Origin: JBOGEB01 sp050743125
GTDB lineage: Bacteria > Actinomycetota > Nitriliruptoria > Euzebyales > Egibacteraceae
Reading direction: 5' to 3'
Length of the DNA: 35,356 bases
NCBI GenBank assembly: GCA_050743125.1
Contig: JBOGEB010000018.1
Span: forward strand, 1-35,356
The notes below the pieces were generated by a model that ran no database searches, had not been told where the DNA came from, and saw only the letters and a list, made by a program, of their open reading frames with translations. Position 1 is the stretch's first letter; every line of letters starts with the position of its first letter. Made by a program: the position numbers and the translations under genes. Shown one piece after another: positions 16,141 to 23,564 of the stretch.

Positions 16141-16713
16141 CACACACGGGCCTCAAAGAGCGGTTCTTCGCCCAGTTCGCCCGACCGTCCGGGCTTGGGG
16201 GCCGGCTGGCCGGCGCGCTGATGGCGCGCGGGAACGCGCTGGTCAACGCCTGGGCGGTCGAGTTGCTCGACGTGCAGCCCACCGACCGGGTCCTGGACGT
16301 CGGGTGCGGGCCAGGCGTCGCGGTCGCCGACGTGGACCACTCGGAGGTGATGGTTGCGCAGGCGACCCGGCGCAACCAGGCTGCGGTTCACTCGGGTCGG
16401 GTCGAGCTGCGCGTGGGGTCGGCCGAGGCGCTGGGATATTCCAACGAACGGTTGCGCGGTGAACACCGCCATGTTCTGGCTGTCCGCCGAGGACGGCCTG
16501 TGCGAGCTGTGCCGTGTGCTCACGCCCGGCGGTCGGCTCGTCGTGGTCCTGCGCGAGCACCTGGAGGACGGTGGGCGGTTCGACCGGTCCCGGATCGCGG
16601 GGGTGCCGGACGAGAAGATCGCCGAGGTCGAGCCTGCAGGCTTCCACCTGCTCGACCGCCGCAGCGAGCGGCTGGGCAAGGAGCGCTACACCGCGCTCGT
16701 CGCCGAGCGCTGA
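16137..16713 (+). pseudogene. SAM-dependent methyltransferase relic (frameshift and deletion)
   Basis: A class I methyltransferase reads from GTG at 16137 (overlapping the upstream stop) through DRVLDVGCGPGVAV and VDHSEVMVAQATRRNQAAV to VGSAEALG. The reading frame is then lost near 16436-16460, and the rest continues in another frame as CAVNTAMFW, LTPGGRLVVVLREHLEDGG and ERYTALVAER, ending at 16713. The roughly 20 residues normally found between the GxGxG loop and the acidic VDHS strand are also missing (GVAVADVDHS). At least two lesions have therefore occurred. It cannot make a normal enzyme unless frameshifting happens, which is unlikely with the deletion. Confidence 0.8.
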
Positions 16714-16728
16714 CGCGACGACCTGGCG

Positions 16729-17289
16729 CTACCTGGCTTGTCGCTCCAGGAATTCGGCCCAGTCCGGCACCGCCGCGGCGAGCGCATCCTGCGGCAGGTC
16801 GAGACCGGCGCTGCGGAGTTCTCTGACCACGTAGTCCGCGTGGTCAGCGGTGAAGTCGGCTGCGGGCGCCCGCCCCAGCGCCGAATCGTCGTCCTCATCC
16901 CTGCAGTCGTACAAGCCGATCAGTATGCCGAGGCAGAGCTCACGCGCCGCGGCGTGCATGCCCAGCTTGGCGACACGCTTCATGTCGTCCACGTACGGCT
17001 GGACCGTTTCCTCGGCCACCATGGAGGCAGCCTCGTTCTCGTGCACGTAGCCCAATCCGGGCTGCCGGCCCGTCCGCTCCCACACGTCCTCGACCTCCAG
17101 TGACCGCAGGTCCGATGCGACTTCTTCGGCGACGGCATCGCGGTCGGCGGTCGCAAGATGCTCGGTGGCCAGCCGCTCCGCAGCCTCCGCCAGCTCCGGG
17201 TGCGCAGCCAGCAACTCGGCCAACACGGTGGCCCGCTCCTGCGGTAGCAGCGCGTCCAGGGCCGGCGTGCGCAGCTTCCGAGTGGTCAT
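16729..17289 (-). CDS. Hypothetical protein
   Basis: A 186-aa acidic protein. ATG at 17289 is preceded by GGAGGAAAG, a strong ribosome binding site, which decides this start over the ORF limit at 17343. It is predicted to be almost all helical: the N-terminal half is Ala/Glu/Leu-rich (LLAAHPELAEAAERLATEHL) and the C-terminal half contains AARELCLGILIGLYDCRDEDDDSALG and VVRELRSAGLDLP. There is no signal peptide or membrane helix. I do not recognise the family. It is divergent from the DUF6398 gene across a 142-bp intergenic region and convergent with the methyltransferase relic. Confidence 0.7.
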   Translation of the reverse strand: MTTRKLRTPALDALLPQERATVLAELLAAHPELAEAAERLATEHLATADRDAVAEEVASDLRSLEVEDVWERTGRQPGLGYVHENEAASMVAEETVQPYVDDMKRVAKLGMHAAARELCLGILIGLYDCRDEDDDSALGRAPAADFTADHADYVVRELRSAGLDLPQDALAAAVPDWAEFLERQAR

Positions 17290-17431
17290 GTCTTTCCTCC
17301 ATTCTTGATGAGCAGATCGCACAGGCGTGCCAGTGATCCACACGCCCTTGGCCGCGATCCTCTTCGCCGACTAAACTACACGCGTGAGGTTCACAAGGGT
17401 TGTCTCGAGCACTCGAGAGAAGGGCGATGTG

Positions 17432-17968
17432 ATGGCTGTGCCCCTGGACGAGCTGCGGGTTCCGAAGGCGCTCCGCGACGACGTGGAGCAGATCATTGGT
17501 CTCACCGACGGGTTCTGCGTCGAGCACCTCGACGCGGAGTACGCCGAGCTGTGCCGGCGGCTGGTCGCCAAGCTCGCGCGCAAGCGCCCCTCCCCGCTCC
17601 TCCGCGGGGACCTGCGGATCTGGGCAGCGACGGCGATCTATACCGTGGGCTCGGTGAACTATCTTTTCGACCGGTCGCAGTCGCCGCATCTCACCGGCGA
17701 CCAGCTGGCGGCGCTGCTCGGCATGTCGAAGTCCACGATCGCGAACAAGTCCAAGCTGATCCGCGACACGCTGAAGCTGGATCGCTCGGACGTCGAGTTC
17801 TGCCGGCGCGAGCTGCTGGAGAACCACCCCACCGCCTGGCTGATCGAGGTGAACGGCTTCGTCGTCGATGCGCGCGCGATGCCCCCACACATCCAGGCTG
17901 AGGCACGCCGCAGGGGGCTCATCCCAGACCTGCCGATCCCCGAGAGCGTCCAGGCGCACGCGGGGTGA
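17432..17968 (+). CDS. DUF6398 domain protein, HTH-like
   Basis: A 178-aa protein matching the DUF6398 family as I remember it: PKALRDDVEQIIGLTDGFC, HLDAEYAELCRRLVAKLARKRP, and WAATAIYTVGSVNYLFD, followed by LTGDQLAALLGMSKSTIANKSKLIRDTLKL. The last stretch looks like a helix-turn-helix similar to TFIIB/cyclin-like repeats, so nucleic-acid binding is possible. Function is unknown. I chose ATG at 17432 because AGAAGG lies eight bases upstream; an in-frame GTG at 17384 would give 16 more residues without support. Confidence 0.75.
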   Translation: MAVPLDELRVPKALRDDVEQIIGLTDGFCVEHLDAEYAELCRRLVAKLARKRPSPLLRGDLRIWAATAIYTVGSVNYLFDRSQSPHLTGDQLAALLGMSKSTIANKSKLIRDTLKLDRSDVEFCRRELLENHPTAWLIEVNGFVVDARAMPPHIQAEARRRGLIPDLPIPESVQAHAG

Positions 17969-18059
17969 CCCGTTCGCCAACTCATCCTGCGCGAGCACGA
18001 GGGATTCCATGAGGTGGAGCTGTGGGACGGCTCGCCCTGCTGCAGGCGGCTGGTGACAG

Positions 18060-18460
18060 CACCTGTCACCAGGACGCGGTCGAGCTGTTCTCAGCAGCAC
18101 GCGGATCTCCCGCGCATGGGCGGAGACCTCGGGGTCGAACGTCCGGCCGCGCACACGGCCACGGGCGTCGATGATCGCGTACCCGGGGCCGAGCTGCCCG
18201 TCGGCGGCTCCGACCGCGGGGTCACCGGCTCGACCACCTGGCCGTCCACGGTGACGTCGGGGGGCTTGCAGCCGACACACCACCGGTGCACGCCCAGGCC
18301 GTCGAGCGCCGGGGCCGGCTCGTCCAGGTAGAACAGGCCCAACTGCGCCAGTGCACGGACCGGGCCGTGGCGGCGCCACGAGTCCGAGCTGAGCAGCCAC
18401 ATCACCCCGGCAGCGACCACGACCAGGGCCGCGACGCATCCGAGGAGCAGCCACGCCCGT
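18060..18460 (-). pseudogene. Membrane-anchored redoxin/thioredoxin-like relic
   Basis: On the minus strand a membrane anchor (LLLGCVAALVVVAAGVMWLL) is followed by LAQLGLFYLDEPAP and RWCVGCKPPDVTV. The frame then breaks near 18215, and a second frame carries GPGYAIIDARGRVRGRTFDP and VSAHAREIRVLL, the usual end of a redoxin. The stretch between the cysteines and the C-terminal strand is much too short, and a further frame change near 18100 precedes LDRVLVTG. It looks like a decayed TlpA/AhpC-like reductase gene. No intact ORF covers it. This explains most of the 527-bp space between the DUF6398 gene and the copper ATPase relic. Confidence 0.6.
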
Positions 18461-18495
18461 TGACCACAGCGGCCCGAGGCTCGGGGTTAGCCACG

Positions 18496-18621
18496 TCACC
18501 CGAAGCAGCGCAGCCGCAGCGAACTCGTGACGACGCTGACCGACGAGAACGCCATCGCGGCGCCGGCAATGATCGGTTGAGGAGCTCGATCGCGGTCGCC
18601 ACGCTCTCCAGGTCACCGCGC
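18496..18621 (-). pseudogene. Fragment of copper-type P-type ATPase C-terminus
   Basis: On the minus strand GDLESVATAIEL, a segment that follows the GxGxND hinge in CopA-like ATPases, joins directly to LLN-PIIAGAAMAFSSVSVV and then TSSLRLRCFG and a stop at 18496. In an intact CopA roughly 30 residues separate these parts, so an internal piece is deleted. One base is also missing at the LLN/PII junction. Upstream of 18622 the frame closes with a stop. Only the last tens of codons of the ATPase remain; the catalytic DKTGT and CPC motifs are absent. Confidence 0.75.
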
Positions 18622-18662
18622 GTGCTTTATCGGGTCTGCGGTCCTGTGTAGCCTTGGCAGAC

Positions 18663-19571
18663 GTGAGCGGTGATCACAAGCACGGATGCGCGGTGAGCGC
18701 TGGCGGTCGGCACAAGGCCCGGCTGATCTGGGCGTTCGGGTTGATCGCCGCGTTCTTCCTGGTCGAGGTCGCCGCTGGGCTGGCAACGAACTCGCTGGCG
18801 TTGTTGTCCGACGCCGGGCATATGTTCACGGACGTCGTCGGCCTGGGCATGGCGCTGGCCGCCATCCAGGTCGCGGCCAGCGGCCGTCACCGTCCGGAGC
18901 GCAGCTTCGGCCTGTATCGGCTGGAGATTCTGGCCGCGCTCGCCAACGCGGTGCTGCTGTTCGGGGTGGCGGTGTACGTGCTGGTGGAGGCGGCCCGCCG
19001 GATCGCCGACCCGCCGGAGGTGCTCAGTGGGCCGATGCTCGCGGTGGCCGTGGTGGGGTTGGTCGCGAACCTCGTGGCGTTTGCGCTGCTGCGGGAGGGG
19101 TCGAAGGAGAGCCTGAACGTCGAGGGCGCTTACCTGGAGGTGCTCGCTGACACGATCGGCTCGATCGGTGTGATCGTCGCCGCGGCCGTCTTGCTGGTGA
19201 CCGGCTGGCCGTACGCGGACCCGCTGATCGCCGCCGGCATCGGCCTGTTCATTCTTCCCAGGGCGTGGAGGGTCGGGAGTGAGGCGCTGCGCATCCTCGT
19301 CCAGGCGTCCCCCGCCCACGTGAGCCTTGACCAGCTCCGCTGCGAGCTGGCCGCGCTCGACGGTGTGGTCGACGTGCACGATCTGCACGTGTGGACGCTG
19401 ACCTCGGCGATGGACGTCGCCTCAGCCCACCTGATGGTCGCCGCCGACGCGGACGCCCACGGGGTGCTCGACCGCGCCCGCGACCTGCTCAGCCACGGCT
19501 ACGGCATCGACCACGCGACCTTGCAGGTCGAGCCCGACACCCACGAGGGCTGCGAGAAGATCAGCTGGTGA
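18663..19571 (+). CDS. Cation diffusion facilitator metal exporter (CzcD/ZitB-like)
   Basis: A 302-aa CDF transporter expected to exchange Zn2+ (or Co2+/Cd2+) for protons across the membrane. Six membrane segments are visible in the first 200 residues. The metal site in helix 2 is SDAGHMFTD (His-x3-Asp). The partner site in helix 5 reads YLEVLADTIGS, with Glu in place of the usual His, a change seen in some actinobacterial members. The C-terminal cytoplasmic domain contains VHDLHVWTLTS. A short His-rich N-terminus (GDHKHGC) precedes helix 1. GTG at 18663 is preceded by TAGCCT at 18649-18654, a possible -10 box placed for leaderless transcription; TTG at 18654 is the alternative start. Confidence 0.9.
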   Translation: MSGDHKHGCAVSAGGRHKARLIWAFGLIAAFFLVEVAAGLATNSLALLSDAGHMFTDVVGLGMALAAIQVAASGRHRPERSFGLYRLEILAALANAVLLFGVAVYVLVEAARRIADPPEVLSGPMLAVAVVGLVANLVAFALLREGSKESLNVEGAYLEVLADTIGSIGVIVAAAVLLVTGWPYADPLIAAGIGLFILPRAWRVGSEALRILVQASPAHVSLDQLRCELAALDGVVDVHDLHVWTLTSAMDVASAHLMVAADADAHGVLDRARDLLSHGYGIDHATLQVEPDTHEGCEKISW

Positions 19572-19587
19572 CCACGACTTCGGCTGG

Positions 19588-20361
19588 ATGACCGCGTTTT
19601 TCGACGAGCTGTTCTCGCTGACCGGCCGCGTCGCGGTGGTGACCGGCGGAAATTCCGGCATCGGGCGGGCGATGGCCGAGGCGTTGGGGCAGGCGGGCGC
19701 CAAGCTGATCCTGGTGGCGCGTCGCGAGCGCGAGCTCACCGAGACGGCCGGCGCCCTGAAGGCGGCGGGGTGCCAGGCGGCCCATGTGAGTGCGGATCTC
19801 GGCGATCGGGTGGCCCTGGAGCGCGCGGCGGACGCGGCGGCGCTGCTGTTCGGTGAGCCCGACATCCTCGTCAACGCCGCCGCCGTCAACCTCCGGCCGC
19901 CGCTCGACGCGCAGCGCGTCGAGGACTGGGACCGGACCATGGCCGTCAACCTCGACGCCCCGTTCCTTCTCGGGCAGCGCTTCGGGCCTGGTATGGCGGC
20001 CCGTGGCTGGGGACGGATCATCAACATCGCCTCGCAGCAGTCGCTCCGCGCGTTCGGGAACAGCGGCGCGTACGGGGTCTCCAAGGCGGGCGTCGTCGCG
20101 CTCACCCGGTCTCAGGCCGAGGCCTGGTCCCGGCACGGCGTGTGCTGCAACGCGATCGCGCCTGGATCCGTGCGTACACCGCTCACGGAGGCGGTCTACG
20201 CGGACCCGGCCCAGGTCGCCGCAATGGCGGCGCGCACAATGATCGGCCGCAACGGCCAGCCAGAGGACTTCCGAGGCGTCGCGGTGTTCCTGGCAAGCCC
20301 CGCCTCGGACTTCGTGACCGGCCAGACCATCTTCATCGACGGCGGATTCTCAGTGTCCTGA
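19588..20361 (+). CDS. Short-chain dehydrogenase/reductase
   Basis: A 257-aa classical SDR that uses NAD(P)H. The cofactor loop is VVTGGNSGIG (residues 17-26), the structural NAAA motif follows, and the catalytic Ser lies in INIASQQS with Tyr-x3-Lys in YGVSKAG. The end, GQTIFIDGGFSVS, is the usual SDR C-terminus. Residue 38-42 (VARRE) has arginines that favour NADPH. The closest general match in my knowledge is to gluconate 5-dehydrogenase-like enzymes, but the substrate is not determined by sequence. It begins 16 bp after the CDF gene and is followed by a hairpin terminator, so the two may form one transcript. Confidence 0.88.
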   Translation: MTAFFDELFSLTGRVAVVTGGNSGIGRAMAEALGQAGAKLILVARRERELTETAGALKAAGCQAAHVSADLGDRVALERAADAAALLFGEPDILVNAAAVNLRPPLDAQRVEDWDRTMAVNLDAPFLLGQRFGPGMAARGWGRIINIASQQSLRAFGNSGAYGVSKAGVVALTRSQAEAWSRHGVCCNAIAPGSVRTPLTEAVYADPAQVAAMAARTMIGRNGQPEDFRGVAVFLASPASDFVTGQTIFIDGGFSVS

Positions 20362-20384
20362 CAGAGCGGGGTGAGGATGCACCT

Positions 20385-20421
20385 CCAACAGCGCTCAGAG
20401 TGAATCCTGAGGCGCTGTTGG
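20385..20421 (+). terminator. Hairpin terminator after SDR gene
   Basis: CCAACAGCGC...TCAG (20385-20398) pairs with CTGAGGCGCTGTTGG (20407-20421) around an eight-base loop, 24 bp after the SDR stop. GTTCTG, not a T-run, follows. The left arm shares CAGCGCTCAGAGTG exactly with the hairpin beyond tmRNA at 24189-24202. Confidence 0.7.
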
Positions 20422-20499
20422 TTCTGAGGAAACTACGCTGCTGAGACCCCCGGAATCAGCGGGCGGGTAGGGATGCATCGCATGAACTGCCTCAGCCGT

Positions 20500-21252
20500 T
20501 CAGTACTGGCCGCGGGCGATCGGCAGGCCGTCGTAGACGAGCACGTTGCGGTCGGCAGCGGCGACGATGTGCAAGGCCTCTACGACCTGTCCGGACTCAT
20601 CACGCGTGACCCGGACAACCTCCAGGACAGGGGTGCGCTTGCCGAGACGTAGGACGGATGCCTCGCTAGGGGTGGGCATGCGGGCTGAGATCTCTTCACC
20701 CATCTGCGCCGGCGGATGGCCGATGCGTTCGAGGCTGCGGTAGACCCCGCCATGCGCCACGGTCGGGCCTCCCAAAGGACTGTCCTTGACCAGCTCTCGT
20801 GGCAGGTAGGAGTCGTAGAGCTGGATCGGCTCGCCCTGCGAGTCGATGAGGTGCCGGCGGCGGACGATGACCTCGGTGCCGATGGGAATCTGCAGCCACG
20901 AGGCCTCGCGGCGGCCTGTGGTGATCATGTCGATCCCTAGCGGCCGGATGGAGCCGGACCGTCCAGCGGTAGCGATGGCTGTAGTCCACGGCCCGCCACG
21001 AGGCATGTCCGGCCGGTACCGACAGGCGACAACCCGGCCGAAGCGGAGGAAGGTGCCTTGGCCTCGGCGGACTTCCAGCCAGCCCTCTTCACGAAGCGCA
21101 CGGATGGCGTTGAGGACAGTGTCGCGCGAGACCGCGAAGGCCGCGGCGAGGTCGTCCAGCTTGGGCAAGGCGTCACCGGGCCGGTAGTCGCCGCGCACGA
21201 TCGCTTCACGGAGATCGTCGGCAATCTTCTCGAAGCGCGCGCGTCTTGCCAT
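20500..21252 (-). CDS. GntR-family transcriptional regulator with UTRA domain (HutC type)
   Basis: A 250-aa repressor-type protein. Residues 1-75 form the winged helix: FEKIADDLREAIVRGDYRPGD, KLDDLAAAFAVSRDTVLNAIRAL, then EVRRGQGTFLR. Residues 90-245 are a ligand-binding UTRA domain (EVIVRRRHLIDSQGEPIQLYDSYL in pieces, then VLEVVRVTRDESGQVVEAL). In this subfamily a small molecule, often a sugar phosphate or amino-acid derivative, releases DNA. ATG at 21252 is chosen for the GAGAGGG just upstream. It is divergent from the 449-aa protein gene, and an 18-bp palindrome lies over that gene's promoter, so it very likely controls that operon. Confidence 0.88.
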   Translation of the reverse strand: MARRARFEKIADDLREAIVRGDYRPGDALPKLDDLAAAFAVSRDTVLNAIRALREEGWLEVRRGQGTFLRFGRVVACRYRPDMPRGGPWTTAIATAGRSGSIRPLGIDMITTGRREASWLQIPIGTEVIVRRRHLIDSQGEPIQLYDSYLPRELVKDSPLGGPTVAHGGVYRSLERIGHPPAQMGEEISARMPTPSEASVLRLGKRTPVLEVVRVTRDESGQVVEALHIVAAADRNVLVYDGLPIARGQY

Positions 21253-21300
21253 CGATCCCTCTCTTCCGCGCGTGACAGTTCGCGTCACTGATCCTAGGCG

Positions 21301-21330
21301 TTGACAGCGAGACGAGTGCGCTATTAAGGT
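21301..21330 (+). promoter_or_regulatory. Promoter of the 449-aa protein operon
   Basis: TTGACA (21301-21306), a perfect -35 box, is followed after 18 bp by TAAGGT (21325-21330), a common actinobacterial -10 form. The predicted start is near 21337, about 40 bases before the ATG. An alternative -10, TATTAA at 21322, would give a short 15-bp spacer. Confidence 0.6.
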
Positions 21331-21337
21331 TTCTTAG

Positions 21338-21355
21338 GCTACTTGGCAAACTAGC
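21338..21355. promoter_or_regulatory. Candidate GntR operator palindrome
   Basis: The 18-bp sequence GCTACTTGGCAAACTAGC is an imperfect inverted repeat of the form GCTAnTTnGCnAAnTAGC. It starts about at the predicted transcription start and between the divergent regulator and its target. Position and symmetry fit a dimeric GntR/HutC repressor. Confidence 0.55.
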
Positions 21356-21376
21356 ATATTAAAGCTGGAGGCCGCT

Positions 21377-22726
21377 ATGAACCACTGGCGCCAGGCCGAC
21401 CCGGGCCGCTGCGCTGAAGAGAACCCAGTGACGGACTCGTCGGCCCAGCACTCGGCGTCCGAACGGCTGGTCCACGGGCCGCTCCAGGTTGCGGGGGCGA
21501 GGCGCTGCAGTCGGTGCCACCTATTGCCGCCCGAGCTGGAGGCCGCACGAGCGATGGTTCCGGTCGCCGATCCGCTCACAGCCAAGCGCAAGCGGGGCTC
21601 GAGCGCCAAAGCCACGCCTCGCCTGTTACAAGACTTGCCCCATATCTACGGACGGACCGACGTGCTCGCCCACATCGGCTTTGGGCCTGACGAGGCCTAC
21701 ATGCTGATCGACAAGCGCCACCCGCATGCGCTGTTCGAGATCATGCTGATGTCGGCAGGGCCGGCGCTGCGGTCAGGCCTGCACGACCACTCCGCGAGGT
21801 TCGGCGCCGCGGTCGGCGCACTGACGGCGTGTTTCGTCGAGTACTGCCAAGACCGCCGTCTGTATCCGACCGTGTCGTGGAGCTATGACCCGGCCACCGT
21901 CGACCGGGAGTCCATTCAGGGTGAGAAGCGTTTTCACGCGCATCTCGTCGGCCGCTCCGCCGACGAGCTCGCTCGCGTCGCAGCGCTCACGATGCCGGCA
22001 CAGGCCTACCCCCCGCCACAGCGACGACGCACGGTCGACGAGGCCGGTGTGCTCGGCGCCCTGCTGGCCGCCGACTGCCTGGCTGACATCCGGCTACGCA
22101 CGCTACGCGTCGTCGAACCACTGTCCTCGCCCGCTGCCACCGCCGCGCTGCAACTACGAGTGTGCGGCGGCTGGGCGGCGTTCACCGATCCCGCCCTCTA
22201 CACCGACCTGTGCGGGCTGCACAGCACGCTACGGCACATCTACGACCGAATCGCCGCTGCATGCCTGACCGGCAGCAGCGGGCGATGGCAGCGTCCCACG
22301 CTCTGGACCGATCAGGTGCGCGACGTCGATCTGCCCCTGACTCCCGCCAGCCGAGAGGCGCTCGGCCACTACCTGTCCGCCCTGCGTCCCAGCCTGCTCC
22401 ATGACACGGCGGCCTACGAAGACCCCCGCAACCGCCACTGGACCACGCACGTGTACCCGCTGGCCGACCTCGCCTACTCCATATGCTTCAGCGAACACAA
22501 AGGCCGGCTGTATGCGTATGTGCGGCTCAACGTGTTCTCCGACCTGGGCGGCGCCGGCGTCTCGGTAATCGACGCGACCGTGGTCAGGATCCGCAAAGGC
22601 GTCGGTACAGTCAGCGACGGGGAACTCGCTGCCCGGCAGGCGTTCCAGCGCGGCTACCTCGCCCGCCTCCGCTGCCACCCCGAACTCGCCGAGCGAGCCC
22701 TGTACCCGACCCTTGCGAGCGCCTGA
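21377..22726 (+). CDS. Unrecognised 449-aa protein with HIT-like features
   Basis: No named family is certain. Residues 44-47 form a CxxC (RCSRCHLLPPELEAA), as at the N-terminus of zinc-containing HIT proteins. Residues 108-122 read YMLIDKRHPHALFEI, close to the 'VVPKRHVxSLFEL' strand-helix of HIT proteins. Residues 185-193 read RFHAHLVGR, like the end of the HxHxH motif, with Arg at the first position and His187 at the place of the nucleophile. I infer a HIT-superfamily nucleotide hydrolase or transferase with an added C-terminal domain (residues 210-449) that I cannot assign. CTGGAGG just before ATG sets the start. It is controlled by its own promoter and probably the divergent GntR protein, and is coupled to the kinase-like gene by a one-base TGATG overlap. 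Confidence 0.6.
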   Translation: MNHWRQADPGRCAEENPVTDSSAQHSASERLVHGPLQVAGARRCSRCHLLPPELEAARAMVPVADPLTAKRKRGSSAKATPRLLQDLPHIYGRTDVLAHIGFGPDEAYMLIDKRHPHALFEIMLMSAGPALRSGLHDHSARFGAAVGALTACFVEYCQDRRLYPTVSWSYDPATVDRESIQGEKRFHAHLVGRSADELARVAALTMPAQAYPPPQRRRTVDEAGVLGALLAADCLADIRLRTLRVVEPLSSPAATAALQLRVCGGWAAFTDPALYTDLCGLHSTLRHIYDRIAAACLTGSSGRWQRPTLWTDQVRDVDLPLTPASREALGHYLSALRPSLLHDTAAYEDPRNRHWTTHVYPLADLAYSICFSEHKGRLYAYVRLNVFSDLGGAGVSVIDATVVRIRKGVGTVSDGELAARQAFQRGYLARLRCHPELAERALYPTLASA

Positions 22727-23274
22727 TGCGACGCGTTGCCGTCTTCGGCCTTCCCGGAACGGGGAAAACCATCCTGGCGATCCGACTCGCCAAGATGCTC
22801 GACGCGCCACACCACGACCTCGACCGCATCCTTTTCACCGAGAACGGCCCCCTCCCGCTGGAGGAATTCCGTAACCAGGCGGCCCAGCTCACCTCGACCG
22901 ACTCCTGGATCGTGGACGGCAACTACAGCAAGCTGCGCGACGTCACCTGGCACCGCGCCGACACGCTCGTCTGGCTCGACTACAAGCTGCCGCTGATCGT
23001 GTGGCGAGTCACATGCCGTAACCTGCGACGCCTCACGAACCGCGAAGCCGCCCCGAGCGGCTTCACCTGGCAACGCGCGTTCTTCTCACGCCGCTCCGTG
23101 CTCAGCAACGCCGTCCGCAAATGGTTGACCAACCGTGACAGGTACGCTCGTTACGCCGCCGAGGCCTCCGCCTTTGGCGTGAAGGTCCTCCGCTTCCGCA
23201 CACCCCGCCAAGCCAAGGAATGGCTCACAGAACTCGAAGCTACGCTCGGAGACTCCACGGAGGCGCCAGCCTGA
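22726..23274 (+). CDS. P-loop adenylate kinase-like protein (topology-modulation/FlaR-like)
   Basis: A 182-aa P-loop NTPase. Walker A is GLPGTGKTILA at residues 8-18, followed by HHDLDRILF. WIVDGNYSKLRDVTWHRADTLVWLDYKLP (in parts) is the conserved core of small kinase-like proteins often labelled 'topology modulation protein' or AAA family ATPase. LPLIVWRVTCRNLRRLTNRE continues the usual lid region. These are related to adenylate and shikimate kinases, and substrates are mostly unknown. Its ATG overlaps the last base of the upstream stop, so it is made together with the HIT-like protein; the pairing suggests a shared nucleotide or small-molecule phosphate reaction. Confidence 0.8.
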   Translation: MRRVAVFGLPGTGKTILAIRLAKMLDAPHHDLDRILFTENGPLPLEEFRNQAAQLTSTDSWIVDGNYSKLRDVTWHRADTLVWLDYKLPLIVWRVTCRNLRRLTNREAAPSGFTWQRAFFSRRSVLSNAVRKWLTNRDRYARYAAEASAFGVKVLRFRTPRQAKEWLTELEATLGDSTEAPA

Positions 23275-23342
23275 GCTGCTCCGCATGAGCGCGCGGCTGG
23301 CTCGGCGTTCGTCTATGAGATCGGCGGGCGTAGGCTGGCGGT

Positions 23343-23564
23343 GTGGACCGCGAGGATCATCTGGCGCGTGCGGTTGTCCAGCAGTGGCAAGCGGCCGGGA
23401 AGGCGCTCGCCGAGGTGTGGGCCCGGGAGCTCCGCGCGTTGAGCGACCAAGAGGCGCTGGCGGCTGCTGACGCGCTGCTCTGGTTGGTCGACCGGCTGCC
23501 TGCAAAGGAAGGTGAGTGCGGTCTGGTCGAGCAGCAACGGCTGTTCGCCCGGGCGCGCCCGTGA
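23343..23564 (+). CDS. Small antitoxin-like protein paired with nucleotidyltransferase
   Basis: A 73-aa helical protein starting with GTG at 23343 (VDREDHLARAVVQQW) and ending in GLVEQQRLFARARP. I know this type of small protein, with its closing 'SGLVEQQRLF' motif, as the upstream partner of AbiEii/MNT-like nucleotidyltransferase genes in actinobacteria and cyanobacteria. It overlaps the next gene as GTGA. The partner is now broken, so this gene may be an orphan antitoxin. No clear promoter is visible in the 68 bp before it. Confidence 0.6.
   Translation: MDREDHLARAVVQQWQAAGKALAEVWARELRALSDQEALAAADALLWLVDRLPAKEGECGLVEQQRLFARARP

Noticed and set aside
16940..18616. 558-aa minus-strand ORF
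   Set aside because: It crosses the DUF6398 gene antisense and the relics in the wrong frame for much of its length; only short parts match real (broken) proteins.
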